DNA of 64,000 nt from Sceloporus undulatus (GCF_019175285.1 NC_056524.1:148569909-148633908), one strand, 5' to 3'. Numbered from the stretch's first letter, positions 1 to 11,877 are shown. The notes: a model not told the origin generated them from the letters alone. A program made the numbers and translations.

Positions 1-26
1 TATATATATATATATATATATATATA
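1..26. repeat. (TA)n microsatellite
   Basis: Thirteen TA units at the window edge; the true length is unknown because the window starts inside it. Confidence 0.95.
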
Positions 27-95
27 ATTGATTAAAGCATCCCAATTCTAAAACAACTATATTAAATAATCGCAATATAAAATATTTTAATGCTG

Positions 96-122
96 TTATT
101 ATTATTATTATTATTATTATTA
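96..122. repeat. (ATT)n microsatellite
   Basis: About nine ATT units in an AT-rich stretch. No gene is seen in 27-740. Confidence 0.9.
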
Positions 123-741
123 TACTTTATCTACAGCCCTATATAAATAAAGAATAATAATAATAGTGATAGTAATAATAATAATTAAAATACAGTTCAA
201 AGTTTGCTGTAAAGCTAACTCGCCATTTAATCCTAGTAGTAAATAGCATTTGTAAAGCTCATGATCCTGTTTTCTTCCAGTTGGGAAAACAGAGGCGGGC
301 CTTTTTGTCTATTTACACAACAATAACAACACCATAACAATAACAACAACACAACATCCCGCCTCACAACATCCCCGAAATCATTATAAATTCGATGAAG
401 TAAACATTTAAAAGGCTGTGGTTGTTGGTCGATGTCAGGGATTTGTGACTTATTTGTTTATTTAGTGATGGCACTAAATGGGTTTCTGGGGCTGAAGGGA
501 TTTGTTTTGGGGACAACTAATGCCCCTCCTTTGGCTTTTTAAACAAACGACCGTTCCCAGAATTCCACAGCATGGAACCGGGACAGTTAGAGCGTTATTA
601 ACCCGGATTATTCCTGCAGTGCGGATTCAGCCCCATTATCCAGTCCATAAACCCCCAGCGGAGTTTCTAAAACATCCCTCGAAATTATAATAGGAAAATG
701 AGCCCAATTTGCGCGCCAAAACTTCCGCCGAAAGGGAGGGT

Positions 742-808
742 GGTTGTTGTTGTTGTTGTCTGCCTTCAAGTGTTTTCCGACTTATGGCGGGCCCTGAGGC
801 AACCCTGT
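742..808 (-). repeat. tRNA-derived SINE, 3' end fragment
   Basis: On the minus strand this ends in the family tail ACTTGAAGGCA followed by (CAA)n. Only the tail end of the element is kept. Confidence 0.6.
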
Positions 809-940
809 CTGGGGAATGGGGAGACAAATGGGCATTTTGTTTCCCCCCCTCTTTAGCTTTTGAAGGAGAGCTATGGCCGCTGTGGTTTTCCTCAGTGGAA
901 ATAATCCCTGACTGGGAATATAATCCCTGACTCTAAAAAT

Positions 941-1755
941 GCATCTGAGGAAGTAGACTTTAGTCTAGCAAAGATCCTGCTGCCATCTTCTTTCTTTCAG
1001 TCAGTCTCAAAATTGCTGGAAGAGCTCTCCCTACATTATTATTATTATTATTATTATGTCCAACTGCATTTGAGGAAGTAGACTTTAGTCTAGGAAAGCT
1101 CCTGCTGCCAACTCCTTTCTTGCACTGAGTCACAAAGAGGATACAAGATCTCTATTATTATTATTATTATTATTATTATATTGAACTGTATCTGAGGAAA
1201 TAGACTGGAGTCTAGAGAGGCTCCTGCTGCCAACTTCTTTCTTTCAGCCAGTCTCAAATGTGCTACAAGATTTCTCTCTACTTATTATTATTATTATTAT
1301 TATTATGTCCAGCTGCATCTGAGAAACTAGACTTTAGTCAAAAGCTCCTGCTGCCAACTCCTTTCTTTCAATGAGTCTCAAAGGTGCTACAAGAGTTCTC
1401 TCTACATTATTATTATTACAGTGGAGCCTTGTTATACGCTGGGGTTTGGTTCCAAGATCCCCGTGGATAACAAAATCCATGGATGCTCAAGTCCCATTAA
1501 ATATAATGACATAGCAAAATGGTGTCCCTTATAAAACATGGAAAATCACTCTTTAATATTTGAAATGTATACTTTTTTTGGAACATTTTCAAACCGTGGA
1601 TGCTTGAATTGGTGTATAAAAAAATCTGTGTATAAGAAGTGCGACTGTATTATATCCAACTACATCTGAGGAAATAGACTGAAGTCTTGCAAAGCTCCTG
1701 CTGCCAACTTCTTTCTTTCATTGAGTCTCAAAGGTGCTCCAAAATCTCTGCATAC
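941..1755 (+). repeat. tandem array of five Penelope-type terminal-repeat units with (ATT)n spacers
   Basis: Units start near 941, 1066, 1188, 1315 and 1662 (about 117-127 bp each once a MITE at 1419-1647 is removed). Each opens with CTGAGGA or a variant, then a self-complementary TAGACT..AGTCTA hairpin, an A-rich GAAA-like box, GCTCCTGCTGCCAAC and AGTCTCAAAGGTGCT. The first four end in ATT runs. The fifth ends with the family end CATACTGATTCTACAAACTA. The layout matches a hammerhead ribozyme core; the units are decayed to different degrees. Confidence 0.75.
1419..1647. mobile_element. Tigger/pogo-like MITE inserted in the array
   Basis: Starts CAGTGGAGCC, ends GTGCGACTG, and is flanked by TA on both sides. 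The interior has the family words 'GTGGATAACAAAATC' and 'GGATGCTCAAGTCC'. Short, non-coding, with Tc1/mariner-superfamily pogo-type ends. Confidence 0.8.
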
Positions 1756-1815
1756 TGATTCTACAAACTATCAAGGCTATAGCTAGGAAGGCTAAAAATG
1801 TATTACTCCCACTGT

Positions 1816-1960
1816 GTTTTGTTGTGAGCCTTCAAGTCCTTTCCTACTTATGGCAGCTCTAAGGCGACCCTATCATGAGGCTTTTCTGGGCAAGGTTTCC
1901 TCAGAGGAGGTTTGCCATTGCCTTCCCCTGAGGCTGAGAGAGAGGGGTGTAAATGGAGGG
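1816..1960 (-). repeat. tRNA-derived SINE, 3' part
   Basis: Minus-strand copy of the (AAC)n-tailed lizard SINE, with CCTCAGGGGAAGGCAATGGC through to GACTTGAAGGCTC. It is the left arm of an inverted pair with 2325-2445. Confidence 0.8.
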
Positions 1961-2324
1961 TGCAAGCGGACCAGGAGCAGCCCTGAAGGCCCTCAGAGGG
2001 TCAGGAGAGCCAGGACTCTGGCCTGATCTAAAGCCCCCCACTACTCCCCACAAGTGAGGGTCCAGCTTTGTCTCATGGGGGGAATTCACTCCATTCCCCA
2101 GCTTGGTCCCTTCCAGAATGGGGGGCTCTCCTCTTGGCTCCAAGATGAAGCTCTGGAGGTGGAGTGGGTTCCTCCACAGCTCCAGATGCTCTCTTTGACT
2201 TCCCTCTGGCCATTTTCTCTCTTCTAGGGCCAGAATGGCTTGGCCTAGATTTAGCTTTGGTGGTTTTGGGCTTGTGCCTGAGCTCTGTAATAGACATGCT
2301 TAGTCCATGGTTGTGTGGTTGTGT

Positions 2325-2445
2325 GGCTTCCTCAGGGGAAGGCAAACCTCCTCTGAGGAAACTTTGCCCAGAAAACCTCATGATAGGGTCACCTTAGGGC
2401 TGCCATAAATTGGAAACGACTTGAACACTCGCAACAAGACACAGT
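2325..2445 (+). repeat. tRNA-derived SINE, 3' part, inverted relative to 1816-1960
   Basis: Plus-strand copy of the same SINE segment (CCTCAGGGGAAGGCAAACCT onwards), ending in a short CAACAAGACA tail. The roughly 365 bp between the arms were not recognised as a repeat or gene. Confidence 0.8.
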
Positions 2446-2465
2446 GCGAGTAATACGTTTTTAGA

Positions 2466-2620
2466 GTTCGAAGATAGAGCCCTGTTAGTCTGTAGGATCA
2501 GTTGTAGAGAGCTCTTGGAGCACCTTTGAGACTAAAGGAAAGGAAGAATTCAAAGCTATAGTAGCCATGTTAGTCTGTAGAATGAGTTGTAGAGAGCTCT
2601 TGGAGCACCTTTGCTCCATT
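2466..2620 (-). repeat. two direct copies of the Penelope-type terminal-repeat end
   Basis: The motif TGTTAGTCTGTAG(A/G)AT..AGTTGTAGAGAGCTCTTG followed by GAGCACCTTTG occurs twice, about 95 bp apart, in the orientation opposite to the 941-1755 array. Confidence 0.65.
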
Positions 2621-2639
2621 CCTCCATAGTAGGCCAATG

Positions 2640-3118
2640 TTTAAAAGTTCTGTTTCCTGGAGGATTCCTTTGCTTTCAGTCCTGAAATGTTCTACTAAAA
2701 TGCAAGGGCATTCATTATGAATTTTCCCAGGTAGGCAGACAGAGAGGCCAGTTTGGGTCCAGGTTACCTACAGAATTGACTCTTCCCATATAATCCACCC
2801 CATAGGCTCAGGTCTTCTGTCAGACATTTACTCCAGCCAGCCAAGACTGAGTTGGCAACCATCAGCCAGAGGACATTTTCTTCAGCTGTTCCCTAGACTG
2901 TGGAATGATCTGCCGGAAAAGATTTGACAGCTGAATGCACTGTCAGAAGAGATTAAAACAGCATTAAAGACCAGCCACTTCTGGCAGGCTTACCCAGATG
3001 GTTTTTAAACTGTGAATTTTAAATGAAGAACTTTAGATGTGGATTGTTTTTAATATTTGTATAGCTTGTCCTTTTAAATTGCATGCATGTCCTTTAAAAC
3101 TGATGGGTATTTTAACTG
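2640..3118 (+). mobile_element. L2-type LINE 3' end, split by a CR1
   Basis: Decayed reading frame with SQRTFSSAVPRLWNDLPEKI (L2 ORF2 C-terminus), then a 3' UTR. It resumes after the CR1 at 3597-3675 ('CTCTGCCTCAATGTATGGGA'). Short, similar words (GTATTTTAACTGA and GTGTTTAAACTGA) flank the CR1 and look like its target-site duplication. Confidence 0.7.
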
Positions 3119-3120
3119 AG

Positions 3121-3596
3121 CACGATTCAAAAAGGACGTTGAGAAACGGAAGCGTGTCCAAAGGAGGGCGACTAAAATGGTGAAGGGCCTGGAAACCATG
3201 CCCTATGAGGAACGACTTAGGGATGTTTAGCCTGGAGAAGAGAAGGTTAAGGGGTGATATGATAGCCCTGTTTAAATACTTGAACGGATGTCATATTGAG
3301 GAGGGAGCAAGCTTGTTTTCTGCTGCTCCAGAGAACAGGACATGGAACAATGGATGCAAACTGCAGGAAGAGATTCCAGCTCAACATTAGGAGGAATTTC
3401 CTGACAGTATGGGCTGTTCAACAATGGAACACACTCCCTTGGAGTGTAGTGGAGTCTCTCCTTTGGAGGTCTGTAAAGAGAAGCTGGATGGACATCTGTT
3501 GGGGGGCTTTGATTAAGAGTTCCTGCATGGCAGAATGGGGTTGGACTAGATGGCCCTTGCGGTCTCTTCCAACTCTACGATTCTATGATGTGTTTA
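3121..3596 (+). mobile_element. CR1 LINE, 5'-truncated
   Basis: Matches the C-terminal CR1 ORF2 end (FSLEKRRLRGDMIALFKYLN, GCHIEEGASLFSAAPENRT) with a frameshift, then the CR1 3' UTR 'GGTCTCTTCCAACTC' and the terminal ATTCTATGAT repeat. It is inserted in an L2 copy. Confidence 0.9.
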
Positions 3597-3689
3597 AACT
3601 GATGTGGTGTGTCTGTTAATTGTTGTTGTTGTTGTTCTCTGCCTCAATGTATGGGAAGAGGCAGGTAAATAATAATAATGATTATAATT

Positions 3690-3726
<37 letters not shown>

Positions 3727-4556
3727 TGGCCTCCTTTGGACCTTGAAGGGAAAAGTGGAATGTACACATAGTGGTTAAGTTAAACCTGAGCATTGGTGAC
3801 ATAAGCAACACTGTTTTGAATTTAGAGAGTTTAGAGTCACCTTTTTTCCCAAAAGCAGTGAGAATCAGAGGATTTGGACCTTGGACAGACAGGACATCTC
3901 ATTAGAATATGATGCGGTTCTGTGTAGTTTTACATTCTCGACTTGATGGTTTTCTGGAGAGAGGTTCACTGGGTAAGGCATATTACTTCACACACTTCAA
4001 AATCAGTTCAGTTAGCCCTACTGTGTTTGGGAAGAGAGGGACACCTGTTTTTTCTATTATATAGTGCCCTAGACATTCACCTCCGATGACCTGGTCATGG
4101 ATGAAGCAAAGCAGGCTAATTTGGGGAGGCTTCGTCTTTGGTTATTGTTTAAAAATATGTATGACCTATCTTTACAAAGCCTAAGACGGCTTCTTTCAAA
4201 ATAAAACTACTCAACGTTGAAGGACAATAATCGGTTAATACAATAATATCCCCAGTAACAATAGCACAAGGCTGTAATGCTTGCAAAGCAAGAACAGGAC
4301 TTCCAGAAGAGATAGGTTTTGCACAATGTGTGAAAAGCTGTAAAACTAGAGAAGGTGTGCACGGTCATACATTTTTTATTTATATGCTTTAACTTCTATT
4401 GCATGTCACTCAGATAATTAGTGAATTGCATATAAATATTGTTAATAAATCCCCTCAAAATATAAACAGATAGGAGGGATTTGTGTATCTCCTTGGTGCA
4501 GTTGTGGTTAAAACTAGTCTTGGCCACAGATGTCCTCAGCTCACAAGATGTATGTG

Positions 4557-4696
4557 CAGTCAGCCCTCCATATCCACTGGGTTTTTTATCCACAGATTCA
4601 AGCATCCACAATCCAAACAGATTTTTAAAAATATAAATTCCAAAAAGCCAACCTCGATTTTGCCATTTTATATAAGAGACACCATTTTACTACGCC
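4557..4696 (+). mobile_element. Tigger/pogo-like MITE, truncated
   Basis: Opens CAGTCAGCCCTCCATATCCA, followed by 'CACAGATTCAAGCATCCA' and a stretch shared with the copies at 14747 and 39331. The right end is missing. Confidence 0.75.
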
Positions 4697-5103
4697 AAGT
4701 AAAAGACACTTTGCAGCTGTTCTTTTCCCCCTCCTGACTGGATTTCTCTCAGTAAAAAGTAGTTGAAAGAACCAGTGGAAAAACCAGAAGCCTTTGTAAA
4801 ATTTGGTGAATGAGTAAAACTCTATCTGGAGTCACTCTCTGCAATATATGGGTCCTAGGCTATAAAGGGCTTTTAAAAGAGAGGAATTAATACTTTAAAC
4901 TGAGATGTAAAGCTGATAGCTAACAATAGTTACTACAGAATAGGTTGAATTAGTTTGCACCTTGTAATAGGTAGAATTTTTCAATGATTGAAGCATCTGC
5001 ATTGTCTTCAAAGGCAGTCTCAAGTACAGTGTATTCTGTATAACAAGGCAGAGGTTCTAATAGCATGAATCAGAAGGGCAAGATTCCTCTTCTCACCAAG
5101 GGA

Positions 5104-5465
5104 CAGTGGTGTCATGAGCATTGATGTCACCTCCATGTACCTCCACCCATACCAGATCATACAAAATCCTTAGTATAGTGGGCCCATTATATCCACAGCC
5201 TAGGCATCCATAGACTCGAGCATTGTCCCACCCTATTACTGTCAATGGTGGTGCCTGCACACGACCACATGCACATCATTGCCCTTGGATATAATGGGGT
5301 TTGAGCATTCACATTTTTCCCCATCCACAGCAGGGGAGGGCAGAATTAAACTTCAGCAAATGAGGAGGATGCAGTGTAATGTTTTATATACTATGTAATG
5401 TTACTCACAAATCATAATTCTGTATATCACTGAATATAATGGCAATAACACTGACTTTCCTTGGG
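5104..5465 (+). mobile_element. hAT-type MITE (family of 53732-54301), interrupted
   Basis: Starts CAGTGGTGTCATGAGC and carries the family words 'CATACAAAATCCTTAGTA' and 'CACAAATCATAATTCTG'. About 210 bp (5173-5385) of foreign sequence, which itself looks like a decayed Tigger-type MITE, splits it. Confidence 0.65.
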
Positions 5466-6202
5466 CCAGTTCCTGAAAGAGTGCTGCCCTCTGCAAATAG
5501 ACCAATAGTGCTTGTATTTGAATGTGTGATGCCCACCCACAGAAACTCTGGAAACTAAATTCCCAGCACAGTATGCATTGTTGAACCATCAGTTCTGCCT
5601 CAGCATAGATAACCTGTTGCACTGAACAGTATGACCATGATGTAATGGGCCTCCCTGCATGGGAAGGCTGGGATCCCTGATCCTATTGTTGATCCAAGCT
5701 ACACCAGATCCATTGAATGCATGGGATATTACTGTGTGTTTTCCCTCAAGACAATAATTTATCTGAGTGGTCCCCAAACTTTTTCAGGCCCCTTTCCTCC
5801 CCCCTCCCCATACCTATTTGTTGATATTAGGTCTACTGTTTGTGGAGTAGACAGTCAGTCAGCAGTGTTTACCTCAGCTGTGCCCAGCTCACCACCACGT
5901 CTTCTTCTGCATCAGCCTCTCATGTGTGACTACAGCAGCGACAGCAGACCAAGCCTGCTCTTCCCTCCTCACTGGCCTTACAGCAAAAGGAAGTTCTGGC
6001 TGGCTGGCTGCTCAGTTTCTACTTCCAGAGTGACCAGGTGCAAAGGGAGCAGAGGCCGAGCAGCAACTGGGCAGCCAATAAAGCAGTGACAAGGAAGCCT
6101 CTCACCCAGACCTCCGATTTATCACTGATAGATCTAATGGATTTACTCTTCTACTTGTTCACACATCCAGGGATAGCAGTGTTGGCCATTGTACTCTTCT
6201 AT

Positions 6203-6405
6203 TTGTTGTGTGCCTTCAAGTACCCTAAGGGTAACCTATCATGGGGTTTTCTAGGCAAAATTAGTTCAGAGGGAGTTTGCCTTCCTTAGCAGCTGAGAGT
6301 GCGTGACTCTCAGTGGATTTTCATGACAGAGTGGGGATTCAGACCCCGGTCTCCCAGTGTTTTGGTCCAGCATTCAAATCAATATACCACACTGGCTCTC
6401 ATGGG
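6203..6405 (-). repeat. tRNA-derived SINE, nearly full length
   Basis: On the minus strand: head GAGAGCCAGTGTGGTATATT, B-box-like GGGTCTGAATCCCC, body, and a tail ending GAAGGCACACAACAAA. Confidence 0.85.
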
Positions 6406-7309
6406 TTTATTCTAGTTGAGAGTAACCATTAGAATTTAGATCCGTATTAACAATCAAAGTTGTGGTTCCATTTGATCCCCACTTCAGAATTGCTGGTGGA
6501 TCTTTTTGGAAAGCTTAATTGTAAATAAGTTTTATAGGCCACAAAAATCCACATATACAGTACCCTGTAAATTATTTCACTATATTGCAACAATATCAAA
6601 GCCTACCAAGGCTATGCTCCGACTACTACCCTCGCAACATCAATAAAAAAGGTTAGCAAATTCATCCATGTGTGTGGTCAGCTTTCCTCTTTTGCACCTT
6701 CTCTTTCTCAACCAACTTCTTATCCTTTCCCCTCCCCCCTAAATCACAAAACAGGGGAATAAATATGTCAATATATTCACTTGTTCAGGTTTTCTCCATG
6801 GAGTACAGAAAGTGGTCACACGAAGGACATGTCACTTCACCAGAGGACAATGCTTCCAATAGGACTGAGCTAGTTGTTTATTAATTTATATCACACCTTT
6901 CTCTTGGCATGAGGCTCAAGGTGGCTTACAAAAAATGCAACAAAACCTTATTGCACCAAGGTTTTTTAAAAATCATATGAACAATTCTGTTAAAAGCACA
7001 AAATCAAAATAATTTCATACACATTTATAATAAAAAAGGTACAGCTGCATTCCCAGCCCATCCACTTCCAAAACACATCTATCTGTGTGGGAGTTATGCA
7101 CTAACTACCTGGAGCTTGCCAGTGCCCTGCCACCCAAGGTGGAAAAGACTGAATCCCTATGCTAGGAAACGGGTGGTCTAGCTGGCCAGCTATGACCTTA
7201 TTCCAGGGCTCCCTTGGCCACCCAACACACATACTTGCATACATGTACACAGAATGGCCCCAATCCTATTAGTTACAACTAGAGTAGCCCCACTGAATGA
7301 GTTGTTGAA

Positions 7310-7556
7310 TGGGGAATCAGTATGGAGAGCTAATATTGGGCACTGGTTTGAGGACTCTGAGAGACCAGATTTCAAATCCCAGCTCAGCCATGGAAACCCA
7401 CTAGTTGACCTTGGGCAAGTCACACTCTCTCAGCCCCAGAGGAAGGCAAAGGCAAAACCCCTCTGACCAAATCTAACCAAGAATACTGCACAATAGATTC
7501 CCCTTGGGGCTACCATAAGTCAAACATGACTTGAAGGCACACAACAACAACAACAA
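7310..7556 (+). repeat. tRNA-derived SINE, full length
   Basis: Head with A-box-like and B-box-like (TTTCAAATCCC) regions, body 'GACCTTGGGCAAGTCACACT', and tail ACTTGAAGGCACACAACAAC with an (AAC)n run. Confidence 0.88.
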
Positions 7557-8084
7557 ATGTAGGGGAATCTCATGGGTTTTCTCTAGTTTGAACTAACAGT
7601 AGGAGGCAGGCGAGCATAAAGAAGTACTTATTCATTCCACAGTTGGGGAGAAAGTTTATTTTTTGGATTACAACTCCCAGAAAGCCTTGTTAACACTCCA
7701 AGTCCTGTTTCATTCATAAACATGAACACATAACATGCATATCTATTCTCAGTCCCTTCTCTCACGCTGCTCCATAGCTATTAGACTTTTTAAAATGGGC
7801 TGAAACTCTCCCTTGGTTCCCGTCATAAAAGACTGCAACCTCTTCCCCAGCAGTGAAGACTATACAGTTACTCTGAAAAAAATATTCTCTTGCTAAGTCT
7901 TTCTAGACCAATGATCTAGGCCAAAACTATTTGATGAAACCAGAGACTAGCAGGATATTTGTGACCACTGACGACAACTGTTTTTTCTTTCCTGGAAATT
8001 CAACGGAGATTGCCAGCTGATGGCTCACGGATTGATACTGATCCAGAATCTACTACTCTGAGTAGTACTGATCTAAGCTATACA

Positions 8085-8345
8085 CATTCACATAAATGAT
8101 GAACACGAACAGTCGGCAGTGTGAATAACCAACATGAATAGACACAGGATTAAATTCTGCATGCTTTGAATGATTTCAAATCCATTTGTATAGTCGACTC
8201 CATGTTTATTCGAGTGCTGATACGTGTGAGCAACCGAACTTGTAGAGATGTGCAGAGATGCAGTTCCATAGTGCGAATAACAAATCTGGAATATGTGAGT
8301 GAGGTTATTTGTATCATTCTGCTAAAAAAAAAAACTCGACATTTG
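8085..8345 (+). mobile_element. unidentified DNA-transposon-like repeat, copy 1
   Basis: Shares a long stretch with 15322-15575 ('GTCGGCAGTGTGAATAAC', 'CGACTCCAT.TTTATTC', 'GAACTTG.AGAGATGTGCA'). No coding capacity is seen. Repetition within the window is the only evidence for mobility. Confidence 0.6.
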
Positions 8346-8799
8346 AATGCCCCCCCCCCCTGAGGATCTTCCTGTTACACTTTTGGCAGGTGCTCAAGGG
8401 GGGATAGTGGCTGTTCAGGATTGTGCAAAGAACTAAGACAGGTTGCTATGGTGGCTGCACAGTTCTATGTAACCTGTAAACATCCTACATCAATGGGACT
8501 CTGGATGGAGCCAGTCAAAAGAGGCCAGGGATACTTCCCCTGCCCCCCCCCCACCTTCTGTAACTACTTTTTCTTTTCCTCTTGCTCTTTCAGTCAGTTG
8601 CATCTTTCCCTCTCTCTTTCTGCATCTTTCCACCCTTCTTTCTCCCTGACTAGCAGGCTCCTGGGACAAGGATGGTTGCACTTGCCAGAGGTCTGAATTG
8701 CTTGCTATGAGATGACTTTTGAAATAAGGCCATGTCACAGATGGGTCTTTCACAGTAGCAAAATGAGTTCTTCATCCAGCTGCTTTCAGATCTCCTTTG

Positions 8800-9765
8800 C
8801 TTTGTTGTTGTTGTTGCTGTTAACTGCCTTTGAGTCGATCTCGACCCATGGTGACCCTGTGGATGAGACATCTCCAAGACTCCTTGTCCTCCACTGCTCT
8901 CCTTAGGTCCTGTAAATTCATATCCATGACCTTTTTAATAGAGGCCATCCATCTAGCATCCAGTCTTCCTTTCCTTTCTACTCTCCCCCCCCCCCACCTT
9001 TCCTAGGATTATTGTCTTTGCCAATGAATCAATGCCTTCTCATGATGTGGCCAAAGTATGACAGTCTTAGTTTAATCATCTTGGCTTCCAGGGAAATTTA
9101 AGGTTGATGAAGTACCCATTTGTTTGCCTTTTTGGCTGTCCACAGTATCTTCAGCACTCTTTTCCAGCACCACGTCTCAAATGAGTTTATTTTCTTCTTA
9201 CCCTCTTTCTTAACTGTCCAGTTCTCACATCTGTACATGGTGATGGGAAATACAGTGGCTTATATGATTCTAGCATTCATACTCAGTTGTTACTCTTTAG
9301 GATCTTTTCTAGTTCTTTCATAGCTGCCCTCCCCATTCCTAGTCTTCTTCTGTTGTCTTGACTACAGTTCCTATTCTAATCAGTGTTTGATCCAAGGTAT
9401 GGGAAATCTTTAACTATTTTGATTTCCTCATTGTCTGGGTTGAATTTGTGTAGATCCTCTGTGGCCATTATTTTTGTTTTCTTTATGTTCAGCACTTTCT
9501 TCCTTGATCATCCTTGGTACCATAGTTGTTCTGGGTCTGTGATGTTTTCTGCTAGTTGTATGGGATCATCTGCGTATGTTAGATTGTTGGTATTCCTTCC
9601 TCCTATTTTCACTCTTCCTTCTTCTGTGTCCCAGCCTGCTCTTTATATAATATTTTCTGCATATAAGTTGGACAGATAGGATGAAAGGATGTAGCCTTGC
9701 TTGACCCCTTTGCCAATTGGGAACATTCCCCTTTGCTTAATGAGGAGCAATTTGCCTCCAAAATG
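8800..9765 (-). mobile_element. BovB/RTE LINE, 5'-truncated and decayed
   Basis: On the minus strand this is the 3' part of an RTE/BovB element. Plus-strand cues are the segments corresponding to ORF2 around 'CTCACATCTGTACATGG', 'GGATCATCTGCGTATGTTAG' and 'GCATATAAGTTGGACAGATA'. The 3' end reads GAGATCGACTCAAAGGCAG, then (CAA)n. The frames are broken many times. Confidence 0.75.
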
Positions 9766-10387
9766 GTGGTAGAGGATATATAGGATGTAGCAGGTAGTTT
9801 TGATTATATTGCTCAAGTTATAATCATATAAGATATGTGTAATGTAAACTGCTTAGAATTTCTATTTTTGAAAGTGAAAGGTAATTAACATGTAAGCATT
9901 GTTAACTAAATAAAATATCAAGACCAGTTGCTTATTTCAGAGCTCACCAAAGTGTCAAAATCAACAGATGAATCCCTAAGAGCATTCTGGATATTAAGCA
10001 GATAAATATCTGGGCCTCTGTAGAGAATCTGAGAGCTAATAAAGCAATCTCACCATGACAAACTTCCTCCCCCTCCCATTTCTAGGAGCATTTCCACCTG
10101 TTTCAACCAAACTATCCAATTAATTGTGTATTTTGCAATATATATTAGATCTCTAATACTCTGAGACAATCTGATGATTACATCTTGAGCTGCAGTGTCT
10201 AATGCAACTTCAGTCTAGTGCAAAACAGAATCAGAATGAAAGTTGGCAGCATGAGCTTTCGTAGATGTGTGAAGCCATACTCATCTTGCTTAAACCACCC
10301 TTTCTGCAAACTCAGATACTTATACTGAAGTAGCTTGTGTCAGATGTATTTTTTCTGACTTTAATTGATTATTTGGATCCATTCTTG

Positions 10388-10680
10388 TCTGATTTTAGGA
10401 TGGTTTGGAGACAGAAAGTGCCTTGGTCATCCTAGTAGAAGATCAGTGCCAGGAGCTGGGTGGGGAGTCCTGTCCTCCTGATTCTCCTGGATCTCTCGGC
10501 AGTTTTCAGTATCATCAGCTGTGTTATCTTCCTGGGCTGTTCTGGTGAAATACATGATACTGCCTGTCAATGGTTCCATTCATATTGAGAAGGATGCTCC
10601 CAGAAAGTTGGGCTGTGATGTTCTACAGAATTTTTGTGGGGAACCACAAGGTTCCACCTTGTCTCCCTTTTTTTAAAAAA
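10388..10680 (+). mobile_element. L2 LINE fragment (reverse transcriptase region)
   Basis: Decayed ORF2 frame: a stretch around 10470 reads like LLDLSA..D (RT motif), followed by a region reading roughly GNHKVPPCLP, the L2 G(V)PQGS box. No intact frame. Confidence 0.6.
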
Positions 10681-10681
10681 A

Positions 10682-10805
10682 AAATCTTTATTAAACATAA
10701 ACATAATTACAAACACATTTTATTTGTAAATATATCTAAAATACAAACAATAATAACAGACAAACAATAAATCTATTATATATAAGAAAATAGAATAATA
10801 ATAGT
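10682..10805 (-). mobile_element. possible L1 3' end
   Basis: A-rich stretch starting TTTTTTTAAAAAAAAAATC, then AAACATAAACATAATTACAA. This looks like a poly(A)-side remnant of a minus-strand L1; weak evidence. Confidence 0.35.
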
Positions 10806-10820
10806 TATAAGAGCTGTTCA

Positions 10821-11363
10821 CAGCGGTGTCACTAAGGTTGGTGTCATCCGGTGCGGTAACTCATGGTGTCATCCACTCCCCCATTGACCTCCTCCCATTT
10901 CACATCATACAGAATCCTTAGTAATGCCTTTTTGCACTGATGAAACTTGTAAATCGTAATTCCCATATACCCCTGAATGTAATGCTAATAGTTGTGACAT
11001 AAACAACTAGCAAAATTAAAAGTATACTTTCAAATAACAATATCGTGTGCACAAATCTTCATTACACAGTGAAGATTTGGTTAAAATGTGATTTTTAAAA
11101 AAGAATAATTTTAAAGAATATTTTAAAAAAATGCAATTAGTTTTTTTAAAATTAATTTTAAATTTTAAAAAATCCAGGGACCTCTCCTTTCTTCTCCCAC
11201 TGAGCTTCACTCCACTCCCACAGTCTCTTAAAACATTTTAAAAGGAAGCAGATGAATGCCAAAGCCTATTTCTGCCAAAAGATAGATACTTGAGGAGCAG
11301 TGGTGTCACCACTCCCTTAGAGTGTCACCTGGTGCTTTCCACACACCTCACACCACCTTAGTG
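10821..11363 (+). mobile_element. hAT-type MITE (family of 53732-54301)
   Basis: Starts CAGCGGTGTCACTAAGGTTG and matches the family throughout ('GTAAATCGTAATTCCCATAT', 'CCCACTGAGCTTCACTCCAC'). Its right terminus runs directly into a CR1 fragment, so the end and target duplication are not clear. Confidence 0.75.
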
Positions 11364-11532
11364 GTGTTCGACAGTGGAACACACTCTCTAGGAGCATGGT
11401 GAAGTCTCTTTGGAGGTCTTTGAACAGAGGATGGATGGCCATCTTTCAGGGGTGCTTTGATTGTAAGTTCCTCCATGACAGAGGGTTGGACTGGATAGAC
11501 CTTGGGATCTCTTCCATCTCATTGATTCTATA
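11364..11532 (+). mobile_element. CR1 LINE 3' fragment
   Basis: 'CGACAGTGGAACACACTC', 'GGATGGATGGCCATCTTTC', 'GGGTTGGACTGGATAGACCT' and the terminal 'TCTTCCATCTCATTGATTC'. It abuts the end of the hAT MITE. Confidence 0.85.
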
Positions 11533-11877
11533 TCTCTGTTTCTATATATCCATCAACTGGGGAGAAGTCAGTAGTGTATGTTTATTTTTGTTTAATAGTT
11601 TAGTTGTGTTTGTTTAGTTATTATTTGTCTGTTATTTACAATCTTTATTGAGTATTTAGGATAAATATAAAACTAGGGTTCCACTCGAGGTTACATCTTT
11701 AGTGGTCTCCCATAGAAGCTTTTTGAAAGGGATAATTTATACGAAAGAGAAATGGTTGACATATCATGATCTGATAGTTGTAGAGAACAATCGGTGTGAA
11801 TTGAAATCAAGAAAGAAAGGGAAGAACTGGACTCAGAGGGTCATGTGTTAAACTGGCTTGCTTACAGTGATAGAATT

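Noticed and set aside
480-720. CpG-containing stretch as a possible GBF1 first exon or promoter (GBF1 neighbours PITX3 in human)
   Set aside because: Only a handful of CpGs, no recognisable coding or splice signal, and a SINE fragment follows. Not supportable from sequence alone.
3690-3722. (AGC)n/(AGT)n run as a coding poly-Ser or poly-Gln tract
   Set aside because: A simple repeat directly after an L2 3' end, with no open frame of interest.
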